From the NCBI RefSeq assembly GCF_900188255.1, contig NZ_FZNS01000002.1, positions 496,001 to 560,000 on the forward strand: a DNA stretch of 64,000 nucleotides. Direction: 5' to 3'. The notes under the pieces were generated by a model that saw nothing but the letters and a program-made list of their open reading frames with translations, was not told the DNA's origin and did no database searches. Position numbers and translations under genes: made by a program. Source of the stretch: Hymenobacter mucosus (lineage in GTDB: Bacteria > Bacteroidota > Bacteroidia > Cytophagales > Hymenobacteraceae). Below, piece after piece: positions 1-7,353 of the stretch (the first letter of the stretch is position 1; each line of letters begins with the position of its first letter).

Positions 1-46
1 CATCGTTGCGGATACTAACTTGCCGGCCAATATCCTTTCCGCCCCC

Positions 47-1018
47 ATGTCCGTTTCCGTTGCCTGGCTCGATGCCCTTCCTGCCGATTTCTATGATCAG
101 CTAGCTCATTGCTTGAGTTTGCACGGAATGGCAGCAGCCGAACTGCTGAGCCGGCCCGCAGAAGAACATATGCGCCGCCTCCACGACCTCACCCATCTTA
201 CCGCGGCGCAGGTGCAGCAGCTCAACCGCATCAGCAGCCACACCGAGCTACTGGCAACGCTACACACTGAGCCGCTGGCGTTGTACTACTTGCTTCTGCT
301 GGGCCGGCTTACGCTGGAAACTTCCGTAGCTGCGCCCGTGCTGGCCTACGTGCAACAGCAGATGCACATTACCGCCGATCAGCTCACACAGCTACAGACC
401 TATTGCCTGGAACTCAGCGGTGCATTCCTTACGACGCTGGAACAGCACCTGCCCGCCCCCAACGGGGCCGTGTCGCTGGGCTGGCACCGCTTGCAGATAG
501 AGGAAATATTTGCGGAATACACTGCTCAGCTGCCAGAGGCCCCTCCACCGGTAGCCAACCTTCGGCTCACAGAGCCCCAGCTGCAAATGCTGCGCCTTTC
601 CCTGCTGCTCGTACACAGCCTCCCACAGGCCGCCGACCATCCGTTCATGCGGGCTGTAAGCCGGCTAGACAATTTGCAGCCGGCAGCGCTAGAACCCTTG
701 ATTGAACACTTAAGCCGCATTCGGGCCCAGGAGCAATTACGCCTAACCATGCCGGAACTAGTGCAGCTCTACCAAGGTATGCAGGTATGCGGCATGGTAT
801 TCATCTCGGACGTTATGAACAAGCTAGGGCTGGAAGACCTGTTCCCCACGTTGTCGGCAGAAGAGGCCGGGGCTACTACCCCCGCCCCGGCTAGCAACCG
901 GCAGGCAGTGGGCGAGATGGTAAGCGGATTCACGCACTGGGTGCAACACACTTTCCCCGATGCACCCGAAATCATAGAAGCCCGCGCCCAGGTATTAACC
1001 CTGGCCGACGCCCTGTAG
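47..1018 (+). CDS. Hypothetical protein, 323 aa
   Basis: I do not recognise a family. The predicted protein is soluble, rich in Leu, Ala, Gln and Pro, with no signal peptide or membrane segment, and looks largely alpha-helical with many heptad-like Leu/Gln stretches. The ATG at 47 is preferred. The frame stays open to the window edge, and a TTG at 20 would add nine residues. The gene ends convergently with the HIRAN gene, 22 bases away. The long reading frame and normal codon use support a real gene, but no function can be given. Confidence 0.7.
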   Translation: MSVSVAWLDALPADFYDQLAHCLSLHGMAAAELLSRPAEEHMRRLHDLTHLTAAQVQQLNRISSHTELLATLHTEPLALYYLLLLGRLTLETSVAAPVLAYVQQQMHITADQLTQLQTYCLELSGAFLTTLEQHLPAPNGAVSLGWHRLQIEEIFAEYTAQLPEAPPPVANLRLTEPQLQMLRLSLLLVHSLPQAADHPFMRAVSRLDNLQPAALEPLIEHLSRIRAQEQLRLTMPELVQLYQGMQVCGMVFISDVMNKLGLEDLFPTLSAEEAGATTPAPASNRQAVGEMVSGFTHWVQHTFPDAPEIIEARAQVLTLADAL

Positions 1019-1040
1019 CCGCTAGCCTAGCAGGTGGGTC

Positions 1041-1376
1041 TTACGCGCGTTCGAGCAGCACTTCAATTTCCAAATGCAGCCACTCTTCTTCCCAAGCTTT
1101 ATGAGTGAGGCGAGCAGCCAGGGGATACCCGGCATCTAATAGGCGCGCCACGGTTTCATTACGGCCTTCGGGCAGGTAGCCCAGCCAAAAAGCATCGGAA
1201 CCCGTTGTATACACGCGCACGGCCCAATCGTCGTAGGCACTATCGGCTTCCCGCTGCAGATTAAGCAGTTGATTGGGCTGCAACTGAGGTTCTAACTCCC
1301 GCAAGCCAGGGCGGTGCGTAGTTCCAGCTACAAGGCACTCAAGCAAAACAAGGGTTTCGGCAGAAGGAGTAGGCAT
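1041..1376 (-). CDS. Stand-alone HIRAN domain protein, 111 aa
   Basis: The whole protein matches the HIRAN pattern. It has an early hydrophobic strand ending in AGT, then LQREADSAYDDWAVRV (the L-REP-N-YD-NA-V signature), then LGYLPEGRN and a helix ending ARLLDAG. HIRAN domains are known as DNA 3'-end or damaged-DNA binding modules, usually attached to helicases or nucleases such as HLTF and Rad5. Here there is no other domain. The frame continues upstream of this ATG, but those 29 residues are basic and low in quality and overlap the divergent promoter region, so the start at 1376 is chosen. It is transcribed divergently from the DUF4268 gene. Confidence 0.7.
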   Translation of the reverse strand: MPTPSAETLVLLECLVAGTTHRPGLRELEPQLQPNQLLNLQREADSAYDDWAVRVYTTGSDAFWLGYLPEGRNETVARLLDAGYPLAARLTHKAWEEEWLHLEIEVLLERA

Positions 1377-1476
1377 GAGCAAGTAAAGCAAGTGAGGCCG
1401 TAAAATAACACGGAAACTAGAAGTTTGCCGTACTGCCGCTACGGGCCCTCTTTTCTTCCTCACTCCACCCTCTTCC

Positions 1477-1506
1477 TTGTATTGATTTCCTGGCCCGGTA
1501 TTTTTG
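1477..1506 (+). promoter_or_regulatory. Bacteroidota promoter of the DUF4268 gene
   Basis: TTG lies at 1477-1479 and TATTTTTG at 1499-1506 with exactly 19 bases between, the Bacteroidota -33/-7 arrangement. The ATG begins at 1511, only four bases after the -7 box, so the transcript should be leaderless or nearly so. Confidence 0.7.
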
Positions 1507-1510
1507 CCCT

Positions 1511-1972
1511 ATGTACAGCAAAACTGAAGTAACCCAGCTCCGACAAGCCTTCTGGACTACATTTGGCCAGTACATGCAGCCTGTTCCCTCTGCCGAAGGC
1601 GTGCCCACGAACTGGATCAACTATAAAACTGGCCTGAAGCACGTGTACTTCCGCATGCAGGCCGATAACCGCCACGCTACCATCGGCATTGAGCTAACCC
1701 ACCCCGATGCGGGCATTCGGGAGCTGTTTTTTGAGCAGTTTCAGCAACTGCGCAACATGCTGAACGAGACTACCGACGAAGCCTGGGTGTGGGAAGCCGA
1801 CGGTGTGGATGCCAACGGGCAGCCCTACAGCCGCATTTACCAGGAGCTTCGCCCCATCAACCTCTTCAACCGGGAGGACTGGCCCCAGCTTATTTCTTTC
1901 TTCAAGCCTCGTATCATGGCCCTAGACGAGTTTTGGAGTTCCGCCCAATATGCGTTCGATGAATTGCGCTAG
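1511..1972 (+). CDS. DUF4268 domain protein, 153 aa
   Basis: The protein resembles Bacteroidota DUF4268 proteins along its full length. Recognisable stretches are the N-terminal MYSK...LRQAFW, the PVPSAEG motif, NWINYKTGLKHVYFRM, the acidic IGIELTHPDAGIRELFF segment, and FKPRIMALDEFW near the C-terminus. The family has no settled biochemical function; DUF4268 also occurs as a C-terminal domain in proteins of restriction-like architecture, so a nucleic-acid-related role is possible but unproven. It is a single-gene unit with a strong promoter directly at the ATG and a palindromic terminator about 95 bases downstream. Confidence 0.8.
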   Translation: MYSKTEVTQLRQAFWTTFGQYMQPVPSAEGVPTNWINYKTGLKHVYFRMQADNRHATIGIELTHPDAGIRELFFEQFQQLRNMLNETTDEAWVWEADGVDANGQPYSRIYQELRPINLFNREDWPQLISFFKPRIMALDEFWSSAQYAFDELR

Positions 1973-2066
1973 GTTTTCCGTTAATTCCTTGATTATGGTA
2001 AAGCTATCTGCAAGCTAGGCTTTGGGTAAGCTAACACCGCATTATATGGCGCCCTACTACCACTAC

Positions 2067-2100
2067 AGAAGCCCCGCTGATACGTATCAGCGGGGCTTCT
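2067..2100. terminator. Loop-less palindromic bidirectional terminator
   Basis: A perfect 34-base palindrome with 17-base arms and no spacer, with a GC-rich core CCCCGCTGA. It lies between the convergent DUF4268 gene and gcdH and can fold on either strand. The flanking T-runs are short, so it may act as a weak terminator or an mRNA 3'-end stabiliser for both genes. Confidence 0.7.
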
Positions 2101-2120
2101 TGCTAAGAGCTGCACTTTGC

Positions 2121-3353
2121 CTACTTAAATGCCTGAATGCCGGTAATATCGGCGCCGGTGATGAGTAGGTGAATGTCGTGGGTGCCTTCGTAAGTTACCA
2201 CCGATTCCAAGTTCATCATGTGGCGCATAATGGGGTACTCGCCGGTGATACCCATGCCGCCGTGAATTTGGCGGGCTTCGCGGGCAATTTCCAAGGCAAT
2301 TTCCACGGAGTTACGCTTGGCCATTGAAATCTGGGCGGAGGTAGCTTTACCCGCATTTTTGAGCATGCCCAGGCGCCACACCATCAATTGGGCCTTGGTA
2401 ATTTCCGTAATCATCTCGGCCAGCTTCTTCTGCTGAAGCTGGTAGGAGGCAATTGGTTTGCCGAATTGCTCCCGCTGCAAAGAGTACTTCAGTGCCGACT
2501 CGTAGCAGTCAATGGCGGCACCTAGTGCCCCCCAAGCAATACCGTAGCGGGCCGAGTCGAGGCAGGAGAGCGGCCCTTTAAGACCGTCAATGTTGGGTAG
2601 GATATTTTCCTTGGGGATGCGCACATCCTCGAACACCAGCTCGCCAGTGGTGCTGGCACGCAGGCTCCACTTGTTGTGAATTTCGGGCGTAGTAAAGCCT
2701 TCCATACCGCGCTCCACGATAACCCCGCGGATGCGGCCGTTATCATCCTTGGCCCATACTACTGCTACCTGGCATTCTGGCGAATTGGAAATCCAGAGCT
2801 TAGCACCGTTGAGCAGGTAGTAATCACCTTTATCCTCAATCTTGGTAATCATCCCGCCGGGGTTTGACCCGTGGTCGGGCTCGGTAAGGCCGAAGCACCC
2901 GAGCCACTCGCCAGAAGCTAGCTTAGGCAGGTACTTGCGGCGCTGCTCCTCAGAACCGTATTGGTAGATGGGGAACATCACTAGAGAGCCTTGCACCGAA
3001 GCCGTGGAGCGCATGCCCGAGTCGCCGCGCTCAATTTCCTGCATGATCAGGCCGTAGCTGATGTAGTCGAGGCCTCCGCCGCCGTACTCCGTAGGAATGG
3101 TAGGGCCGAAAGCGCCTACCTCCCCAAATTTGCGCACGATGTCGGAGGGGAAGTGCGCCTGCTGAGCCCACTGCTCCACATTGGGCGAGATTTCCTTCCT
3201 CACAAAGTCGCGGATGCTTTGGCGGATAAGTTTGTGCTCCTCCGTCAGCAGGTCGTCGATGTCATAGTAATCAGTAAAGCCGGCGGCGTTCAGGGAGCCT
3301 TTGTTTTGCTGTACCTGGGCCTTGGGCGAAAGAACGTCAGCTTGCGAAGACAT
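2121..3353 (-). CDS. gcdH: Glutaryl-CoA dehydrogenase (acyl-CoA dehydrogenase family)
   Basis: FAD flavoenzyme that oxidatively decarboxylates glutaryl-CoA to crotonyl-CoA in lysine and tryptophan breakdown. At 410 aa it has the family's usual length. Diagnostic features are RSTASVQ with Arg115 and Ser119 (the glutaryl-carboxylate-binding residues in the human enzyme), GCFGLTEPDHGSNP, WISNSP, and VTYEGTHDIH with the catalytic base Glu389. The C-terminal ITGIQAF is typical of GcdH rather than of general short-chain acyl-CoA dehydrogenases. It is transcribed alone from a TATCTTTG promoter. Other acyl-CoA dehydrogenases cannot be excluded without activity data, but the match to GcdH is close. 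Confidence 0.88.
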   Translation of the reverse strand: MSSQADVLSPKAQVQQNKGSLNAAGFTDYYDIDDLLTEEHKLIRQSIRDFVRKEISPNVEQWAQQAHFPSDIVRKFGEVGAFGPTIPTEYGGGGLDYISYGLIMQEIERGDSGMRSTASVQGSLVMFPIYQYGSEEQRRKYLPKLASGEWLGCFGLTEPDHGSNPGGMITKIEDKGDYYLLNGAKLWISNSPECQVAVVWAKDDNGRIRGVIVERGMEGFTTPEIHNKWSLRASTTGELVFEDVRIPKENILPNIDGLKGPLSCLDSARYGIAWGALGAAIDCYESALKYSLQREQFGKPIASYQLQQKKLAEMITEITKAQLMVWRLGMLKNAGKATSAQISMAKRNSVEIALEIAREARQIHGGMGITGEYPIMRHMMNLESVVTYEGTHDIHLLITGADITGIQAFK

Positions 3354-3380
3354 AGCGGGAATATGGGTGGGTTAACTGAC

Positions 3381-3388
3381 CAAAGATA
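3381..3388 (-). promoter_or_regulatory. -7 promoter box of gcdH
   Basis: On the minus strand the sequence is TATCTTTG, a perfect TAnnTTTG box, ending 27 bases before the gcdH ATG. I do not see a good -33 TTTG at the expected distance. Confidence 0.55.
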
Positions 3389-3437
3389 ACAAATTCGGGG
3401 CGGCGGCCCCGACCCGCAACCCCACTAGCGTCGACAT

Positions 3438-3472
3438 AAAAAACCCTGACCAGTTAAACGAACTAGTCAGGG
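3438..3472 (-). terminator. Rho-independent terminator downstream of the TonB receptor
   Basis: Arms at 3444-3455 and 3461-3472 form an 11 of 12 base-pair stem with a five-base loop. On the minus strand it is followed by six U residues (3443-3438). It is the first intrinsic terminator met by transcripts leaving the receptor gene, about 260 bases past its stop, and also insulates gcdH. Confidence 0.6.
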
Positions 3473-3728
3473 CTTGTGGGCGTGAAGCTTGAGGGAAGAA
3501 TGCCAGAACCACCCGTCAATTCCTCGCCGGCAAAAAGCTGAGAGGCAGATTCTCAGCTGAAAAATCATGCCTTCTCTACTGGCAAAGTCTATGCCGAAAT
3601 ATACGACCCTTCTTATATAATATTGATTGTTTCCGAGGAAAATTACCGCACTATGGAGGCAACGTTACCCCCAAATTCAAACTCAACAGTGTGTAAATCA
3701 AAGCTGAACCGTAGTTTTTATACCGTGA
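3473..3728. other. Intergenic stretch with no gene
   Basis: Together with 3354-3472 this makes a 375-base gap between gcdH and the receptor gene. The part outside the gcdH promoter and the terminator holds no convincing reading frame or RNA. It is locally AT-rich around 3600-3630 and may simply be the receptor's 3' untranslated region. Confidence 0.5.
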
Positions 3729-6212
3729 TTAGAACTTAACCCCCACCGAGGCCAGGAAATTACGCGTGGCTTGGGGGAAGTACCAGTTGAAAGTTTGCTG
3801 CCGGCCCGTGGCATCGGGGTAGCCGTAAGTGTAACCATTGGCCTCGTAGCGGCGGTTCAGTACGTTGTTCACCAGTAGGCCTAGTTCCACTTCCTTCATA
3901 AACGAGGGGTAGATGCTGTAACGGAGGCGGAAGTCGAGCACTTGGTAGGGCTTGAGGCGCCGGTCTTCGCTGGTGGAATTGTCGAGGTATTGGCGGCTGA
4001 CGGTTTTGTAAAGCAGTGCCAAGCGGAGCCCTTTCAGGGGCTGGCCTTCCAGCGTGTGCGCCGATACAACCGAAGGCGAGTAGGAAATGGTAGTAGAGCG
4101 GGCTTCGGATGCTACAATAGGGGTATAATCGGCATCGTAAATTACCTCGCGGAAGCCCAAGATGCGATTACGACTCAAGGTGAGGGTGCTGCTCAAGCTA
4201 ATTTTGTCATTGGCCGAAGCAAAGCCCGACAGTTCTACACCCGTGCGGTAGCTCCGGGCTACGTTCGTGCGCAGGGCCGTACCCACATCATTTAGCTGCC
4301 CGGTGGCTACCAACTGATTGCGGTAGTTCATGTAGAAATAGTTGGCCTCGACGCGCAACGCCGTGCCAGGGCCCAGCAGCGTGCTATTCGGCAACGACAA
4401 CCGGTAGCCGCCCTCCAAGTCGTTCAGGCGTTCGGCCTTGGCGCTTTGGTCACCAGCGGGTCGGTCAGTGAAATCGGAGCGCACAGGCTCGCGCTGCCCT
4501 ACGGCAAAGCTAGCGTACAGCTGCTGGCCCTCGCGCAGGGTGAAAGTAGCACCAGCCTTGGGGTTGAAGAAGGTGTAGCGGGCCCGCGTGGTCACATCGT
4601 TCTGGTCGTCCTCTACCCCATCAATGGTGTACTCGATGTGGCGCACCTGCACGTCGCCGTACACGCCCAGCTTCGGGAGCACCTGCCACGTCGCCCGAGC
4701 GTAGCCGTTGTAGTCGGTCTTGCGGGCGTCGTTAAAGTAGTAGCGCTGGCGGATGTTGCTATTGGAAGCATACTGCGCCCAAATCACCTCGCCATAGTGG
4801 TCGTTAGTGAAGCGGTTCCAGGCCCCGCCTACCGTAGCCTGTAGCTTGTCGTTGGCCTTGGGCTGATAGTTCAGGGCAAAAGTCCCCCCGTAGAAGTAGT
4901 TATCCAGCCATTTTTGATCTACTAAGTTGGTACGCGTGAGCGTGTCGCCTCCGATAATGACGTTCTGCAGACCGTAGTCGGTGAAGCGCCGCCGGGCCCG
5001 ATAGCTCTCATAGTACCCAAACCCGCGCGTAAGGTGCAAGGCGGCGCCCAGGTTCCAATCGTCGCCCAGGCCTTGGGCCAGGTGCAGTTGGTAGTGGTTT
5101 TGCTGGTAGTTATCGGTTTGGTTGTCGTAGGTGTAGTAACTGTAGCGCCGGCCTTCCTGCATGGCCCGCTCAGCATCGGCTTCACTCAATTCTCCGTTGT
5201 CGATGTACTGTTGCAACAAAGTCCGGTCGCCGGTTATAGCGGGTTCGGGTACGCCGTTCCAAGCCTGGTAGGTTTTCTCGCGGCCCGAGAAGGTGATGAA
5301 CTTGAGCAGGGTATTCTTCTGCTGGTAGCCCGCCGAGAAGTAGTACGATTTGAGGTCGGAGGCGCCGCGCTTTACGTACCCATCTGACACAATGCGCGAG
5401 AGCCGCCCATCGAAGGTAAAGTACTTACCTACCAAGCCCGTACCAAATTGCACGTTGTTCTTCCAGGTATTGAAAGAGCCGTAGGTATTTTGGGTTTCGC
5501 CATAAGCCTCACGGCGGTTGTCTAGGGTGCTGATGTTGATGCTGGCCCCGAAGGCTGCGCCCCCATTTTGGCTGGTGCCTACCCCCCGCTGCACTTGCAA
5601 GCTGTTGACCGACGAAGCCAGGTCCGGCAGGTTCACCAGAAACGAGCCGTGCGATTCGGCATCGTTCAAGGGCACCCCGTTGATGGTCATGTTGATCCCC
5701 GTGTTGCTGGTACCCCGAATGCGAATATCGGTGTAGCCCACGCCCGCGCCCGCGTCGGAGTTGACCACCACGGACGGGGTCTGATCGAGCAGGTAGGGGA
5801 TGTCTTGTCCGAAGTTGCGCTTGGCCAAATCTTCCTTGCTCAGGTTGGTGTAGGCCGTGGCGGTGCGCTCGTTGGCGCGGGTAGCCGTCACGAGTGCCTC
5901 GCCCGTAAGAACGCCTGCAGGCTGTAAAGCAAAGAAAATCTGCTGGGCGGCGGCTTGTCCCTGAAAGCGGCGCACTATAGGCTCGTAGCCTACAAACGTG
6001 ATGCGCAACTCATGAGAACCTGGCCCAACGGCTGGTAGAATAAAAGTACCATCGGCAGTAGCCGCAATAGCTGCCCCATCGAGCAGCACGGTGGCGCCGG
6101 GCAAAGCGGTACCGGTGCGGGCATCCGTAACGGAGCCAGACACGGGACCTTGTGCCCACGCCGGACCGGACAACGCCAGTAGGGCCGCGCCGGTAGTCAG
6201 AAAACGTTTCAA
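3729..6212 (-). CDS. TonB-dependent outer-membrane receptor under TPP riboswitch control (probable thiamine uptake)
   Basis: 827 aa from the TTG at 6212. Order: signal peptide (KRFLTTGAALLALSGPAWA, cleavage before QG), a carboxypeptidase-regulatory-like domain starting PVSGSVTDARTG (roughly residues 20-110), a TonB plug with IRIRGTSNTGINMTINGVPLND, then a beta-barrel ending in aromatic Phe (ASVGVKF). The frame extends upstream to an ATG at 6365, but that codon lies inside the riboswitch aptamer and only about ten bases after the predicted transcription start, so the extension is rejected. TTG is the only start that exactly precedes the signal peptide. Control by a TPP riboswitch indicates import of thiamine, a phosphorylated form, or a precursor across the outer membrane with TonB energy, as known for Bacteroidota thiamine-regulated receptors. 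Confidence 0.85.
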   Translation of the reverse strand: MKRFLTTGAALLALSGPAWAQGPVSGSVTDARTGTALPGATVLLDGAAIAATADGTFILPAVGPGSHELRITFVGYEPIVRRFQGQAAAQQIFFALQPAGVLTGEALVTATRANERTATAYTNLSKEDLAKRNFGQDIPYLLDQTPSVVVNSDAGAGVGYTDIRIRGTSNTGINMTINGVPLNDAESHGSFLVNLPDLASSVNSLQVQRGVGTSQNGGAAFGASINISTLDNRREAYGETQNTYGSFNTWKNNVQFGTGLVGKYFTFDGRLSRIVSDGYVKRGASDLKSYYFSAGYQQKNTLLKFITFSGREKTYQAWNGVPEPAITGDRTLLQQYIDNGELSEADAERAMQEGRRYSYYTYDNQTDNYQQNHYQLHLAQGLGDDWNLGAALHLTRGFGYYESYRARRRFTDYGLQNVIIGGDTLTRTNLVDQKWLDNYFYGGTFALNYQPKANDKLQATVGGAWNRFTNDHYGEVIWAQYASNSNIRQRYYFNDARKTDYNGYARATWQVLPKLGVYGDVQVRHIEYTIDGVEDDQNDVTTRARYTFFNPKAGATFTLREGQQLYASFAVGQREPVRSDFTDRPAGDQSAKAERLNDLEGGYRLSLPNSTLLGPGTALRVEANYFYMNYRNQLVATGQLNDVGTALRTNVARSYRTGVELSGFASANDKISLSSTLTLSRNRILGFREVIYDADYTPIVASEARSTTISYSPSVVSAHTLEGQPLKGLRLALLYKTVSRQYLDNSTSEDRRLKPYQVLDFRLRYSIYPSFMKEVELGLLVNNVLNRRYEANGYTYGYPDATGRQQTFNWYFPQATRNFLASVGVKF

Positions 6213-6240
6213 AAAGAAGACTGGTAATAAGTAGAACGGA

Positions 6241-6262
6241 CCTGGCGCCAGGGGTCGGCACC
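6241..6262 (-). promoter_or_regulatory. Possible expression platform of the TPP riboswitch
   Basis: Between aptamer and start lies a perfect 12-base palindrome (CCTGGCGCCAGG, 6241-6252). On the mRNA, ACCCCT (6255-6250) is complementary to AGGGGT at the 5' edge of the aptamer (6369-6364). This pairing could compete with aptamer folding and so couple TPP binding to translation or termination. It is inferred from base pairing only. Confidence 0.35.
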
Positions 6263-6282
6263 ATCGGTTTTTCGCTCGCGGA

Positions 6283-6376
6283 TCGTTTGTTCCCTTCGCC
6301 GGCATTACCCGGGCAGGTTCAATGGGTATGATCTCAGCCTTATTGCCACGTGTGGCCTGGGGCACCCCTAAAACTG
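6283..6376 (-). ncRNA. TPP riboswitch (THI element)
   Basis: Read on the minus strand, the segment carries every conserved TPP aptamer block in order: GGGGTGCC (from 6368), CTGAGA (6335-6330), ACCC, GAACCTG, then GGTAATGCCGGCGAAGGGA ending near 6290. A terminal P1 helix can form between GTTT before the aptamer and AAAC after it. These blocks are specific to the THI element, which binds thiamine pyrophosphate and shuts off thiamine synthesis or transport genes. It lies directly upstream of the TonB-dependent receptor and within the leader of its predicted transcript. Confidence 0.95.
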
Positions 6377-6379
6377 CTG

Positions 6380-6410
6380 TAAAGGTAGGGCGCGGGCTGC
6401 CAGAATCAAA
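6380..6410 (-). promoter_or_regulatory. Promoter of the riboswitch-receptor transcript
   Basis: On the minus strand TTTG (6410-6407) is followed after exactly 19 bases by TACCTTTA (6387-6380), one base from the TAnnTTTG consensus. Transcription should begin near 6375, immediately before the aptamer, which fits the riboswitch and argues against an ATG start at 6365. Confidence 0.7.
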
Positions 6411-6618
6411 TTAGGCTGGGAAGTGGGCCGTACTTGCCGTCTTCCCGCCGCAGGTATATCAGCCCCAGATACTTTCCTTTCGACTGATAATCACCTATCT
6501 TAGACTAGCACCATTTGTCGCTAATTCCCGCAGATACCCAAAACAACTCTTCCTAGCTTTCGTTATTCTATGATACCGCGCTCGGTGTAGTTTTTCTGTT
6601 GTCCTACCTTTTCTTGCC

Positions 6619-6843
6619 ATGAATATCGTCGCATACCTTCTTGTGGTACTGGCCATTCTGGCTTATTTCCTGCTCACGCCACGCCGGCGCTTTCCTCATC
6701 CGCCTTCCCCCGACAACGACGACGAGGGTGGCGAACCCATTGACGACGGCTTACCGGACCTCGACTTGCCGCCGGGCATCTCCCGCCCCATCAACGACTG
6801 GGAACCGGACTATAGCTACCCGCGCGTGCCGATGGAAGTATAA
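6619..6843 (+). CDS. Small single-pass membrane protein, 74 aa
   Basis: An N-terminal hydrophobic helix (residues about 3-20, VAYLLVVLAILAYFLL) is followed by an RRR stop-transfer signal and a Pro/Asp-rich tail with many acidic residues (DNDDEGGEPIDDGLPDLDLP). The family is not recognised. The tail is probably cytoplasmic by the positive-inside rule. It stands alone, with a weak TAGTTTTT promoter-like box at 6587-6594 and a strong hairpin right after its stop. A second, overlapping frame in the same region is judged a shadow. Confidence 0.65.
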   Translation: MNIVAYLLVVLAILAYFLLTPRRRFPHPPSPDNDDEGGEPIDDGLPDLDLPPGISRPINDWEPDYSYPRVPMEV

Positions 6844-6848
6844 GTGCT

Positions 6849-6911
6849 AGCACACACAAGCGCCCGCCCCCTGAACTTGATACGTTCACAGGGCGGGCGC
6901 TTGTGTGTGCT
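6849..6911. terminator. Long bidirectional terminator hairpin
   Basis: Arms 6849-6876 and 6884-6911 pair over 28 bases with two mismatches around a seven-base loop. The hairpin sits between the small membrane protein and the convergent GNAT gene. The arms are much longer than a usual terminator stem. Confidence 0.75.
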
Positions 6912-6928
6912 CTATGCCGGAGTTAGAC

Positions 6929-7345
6929 TTATAAATCTTTGGCCATGCGCATGTAGGGAATGGTGCCGCGGTAGAAGCGGTTGCCCTCCGGCTCTAAGCC
7001 AAACGCCCGGTAGAAGTTTTCGTTTTGGGCGCGCGCATCGCACCAGATGCGCTGGGCGCCCTTCTCGCGGGCTACATCTAGCACGTGGCGCAAGAGCTGA
7101 GAGCCGATACCTTGGCCCTGGCAGTCGGGGCGGGTGGCAAACTTGCGGAAGCGGGCCACATTGCCATCAATGAACAGGGAGATAACCGACACGAGCTTGG
7201 CGTTGTGGAAGGCGCCAAAGTGGTGGCCCTGGTCATCTTGGTTTAGTTTGATGTATTCGATGGACTCGTCGGGCCACAATACTTGGTGACGGAGAGGGTA
7301 CGTTTCGGCCGCAGCAATGGCGCGGATGGTAAGATCAGATGACAT
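6929..7345 (-). CDS. GNAT family N-acetyltransferase, 138 aa
   Basis: A GNAT fold is shown by the beta4-alpha3 acetyl-CoA loop RPDCQGQGIGSQLL (pattern Q/R-x-x-G-x-G/A), preceded by RKFATRP, and by the C-terminal NENFYRAFGLEPEG, a common GNAT end. The substrate is unknown. Its start lies eight bases after the stop of the aldose-epimerase-like gene upstream, so the two are probably co-transcribed as the tail of the leftward pnuC unit. Confidence 0.82.
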   Translation of the reverse strand: MSSDLTIRAIAAAETYPLRHQVLWPDESIEYIKLNQDDQGHHFGAFHNAKLVSVISLFIDGNVARFRKFATRPDCQGQGIGSQLLRHVLDVAREKGAQRIWCDARAQNENFYRAFGLEPEGNRFYRGTIPYMRMAKDL

Positions 7346-7353
7346 GCAAAAAA

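Noticed and set aside
6213..6365. N-terminal extension of the TonB receptor from ATG 6365
   Set aside because: It would translate the riboswitch aptamer; the signal peptide begins at the TTG at 6212.
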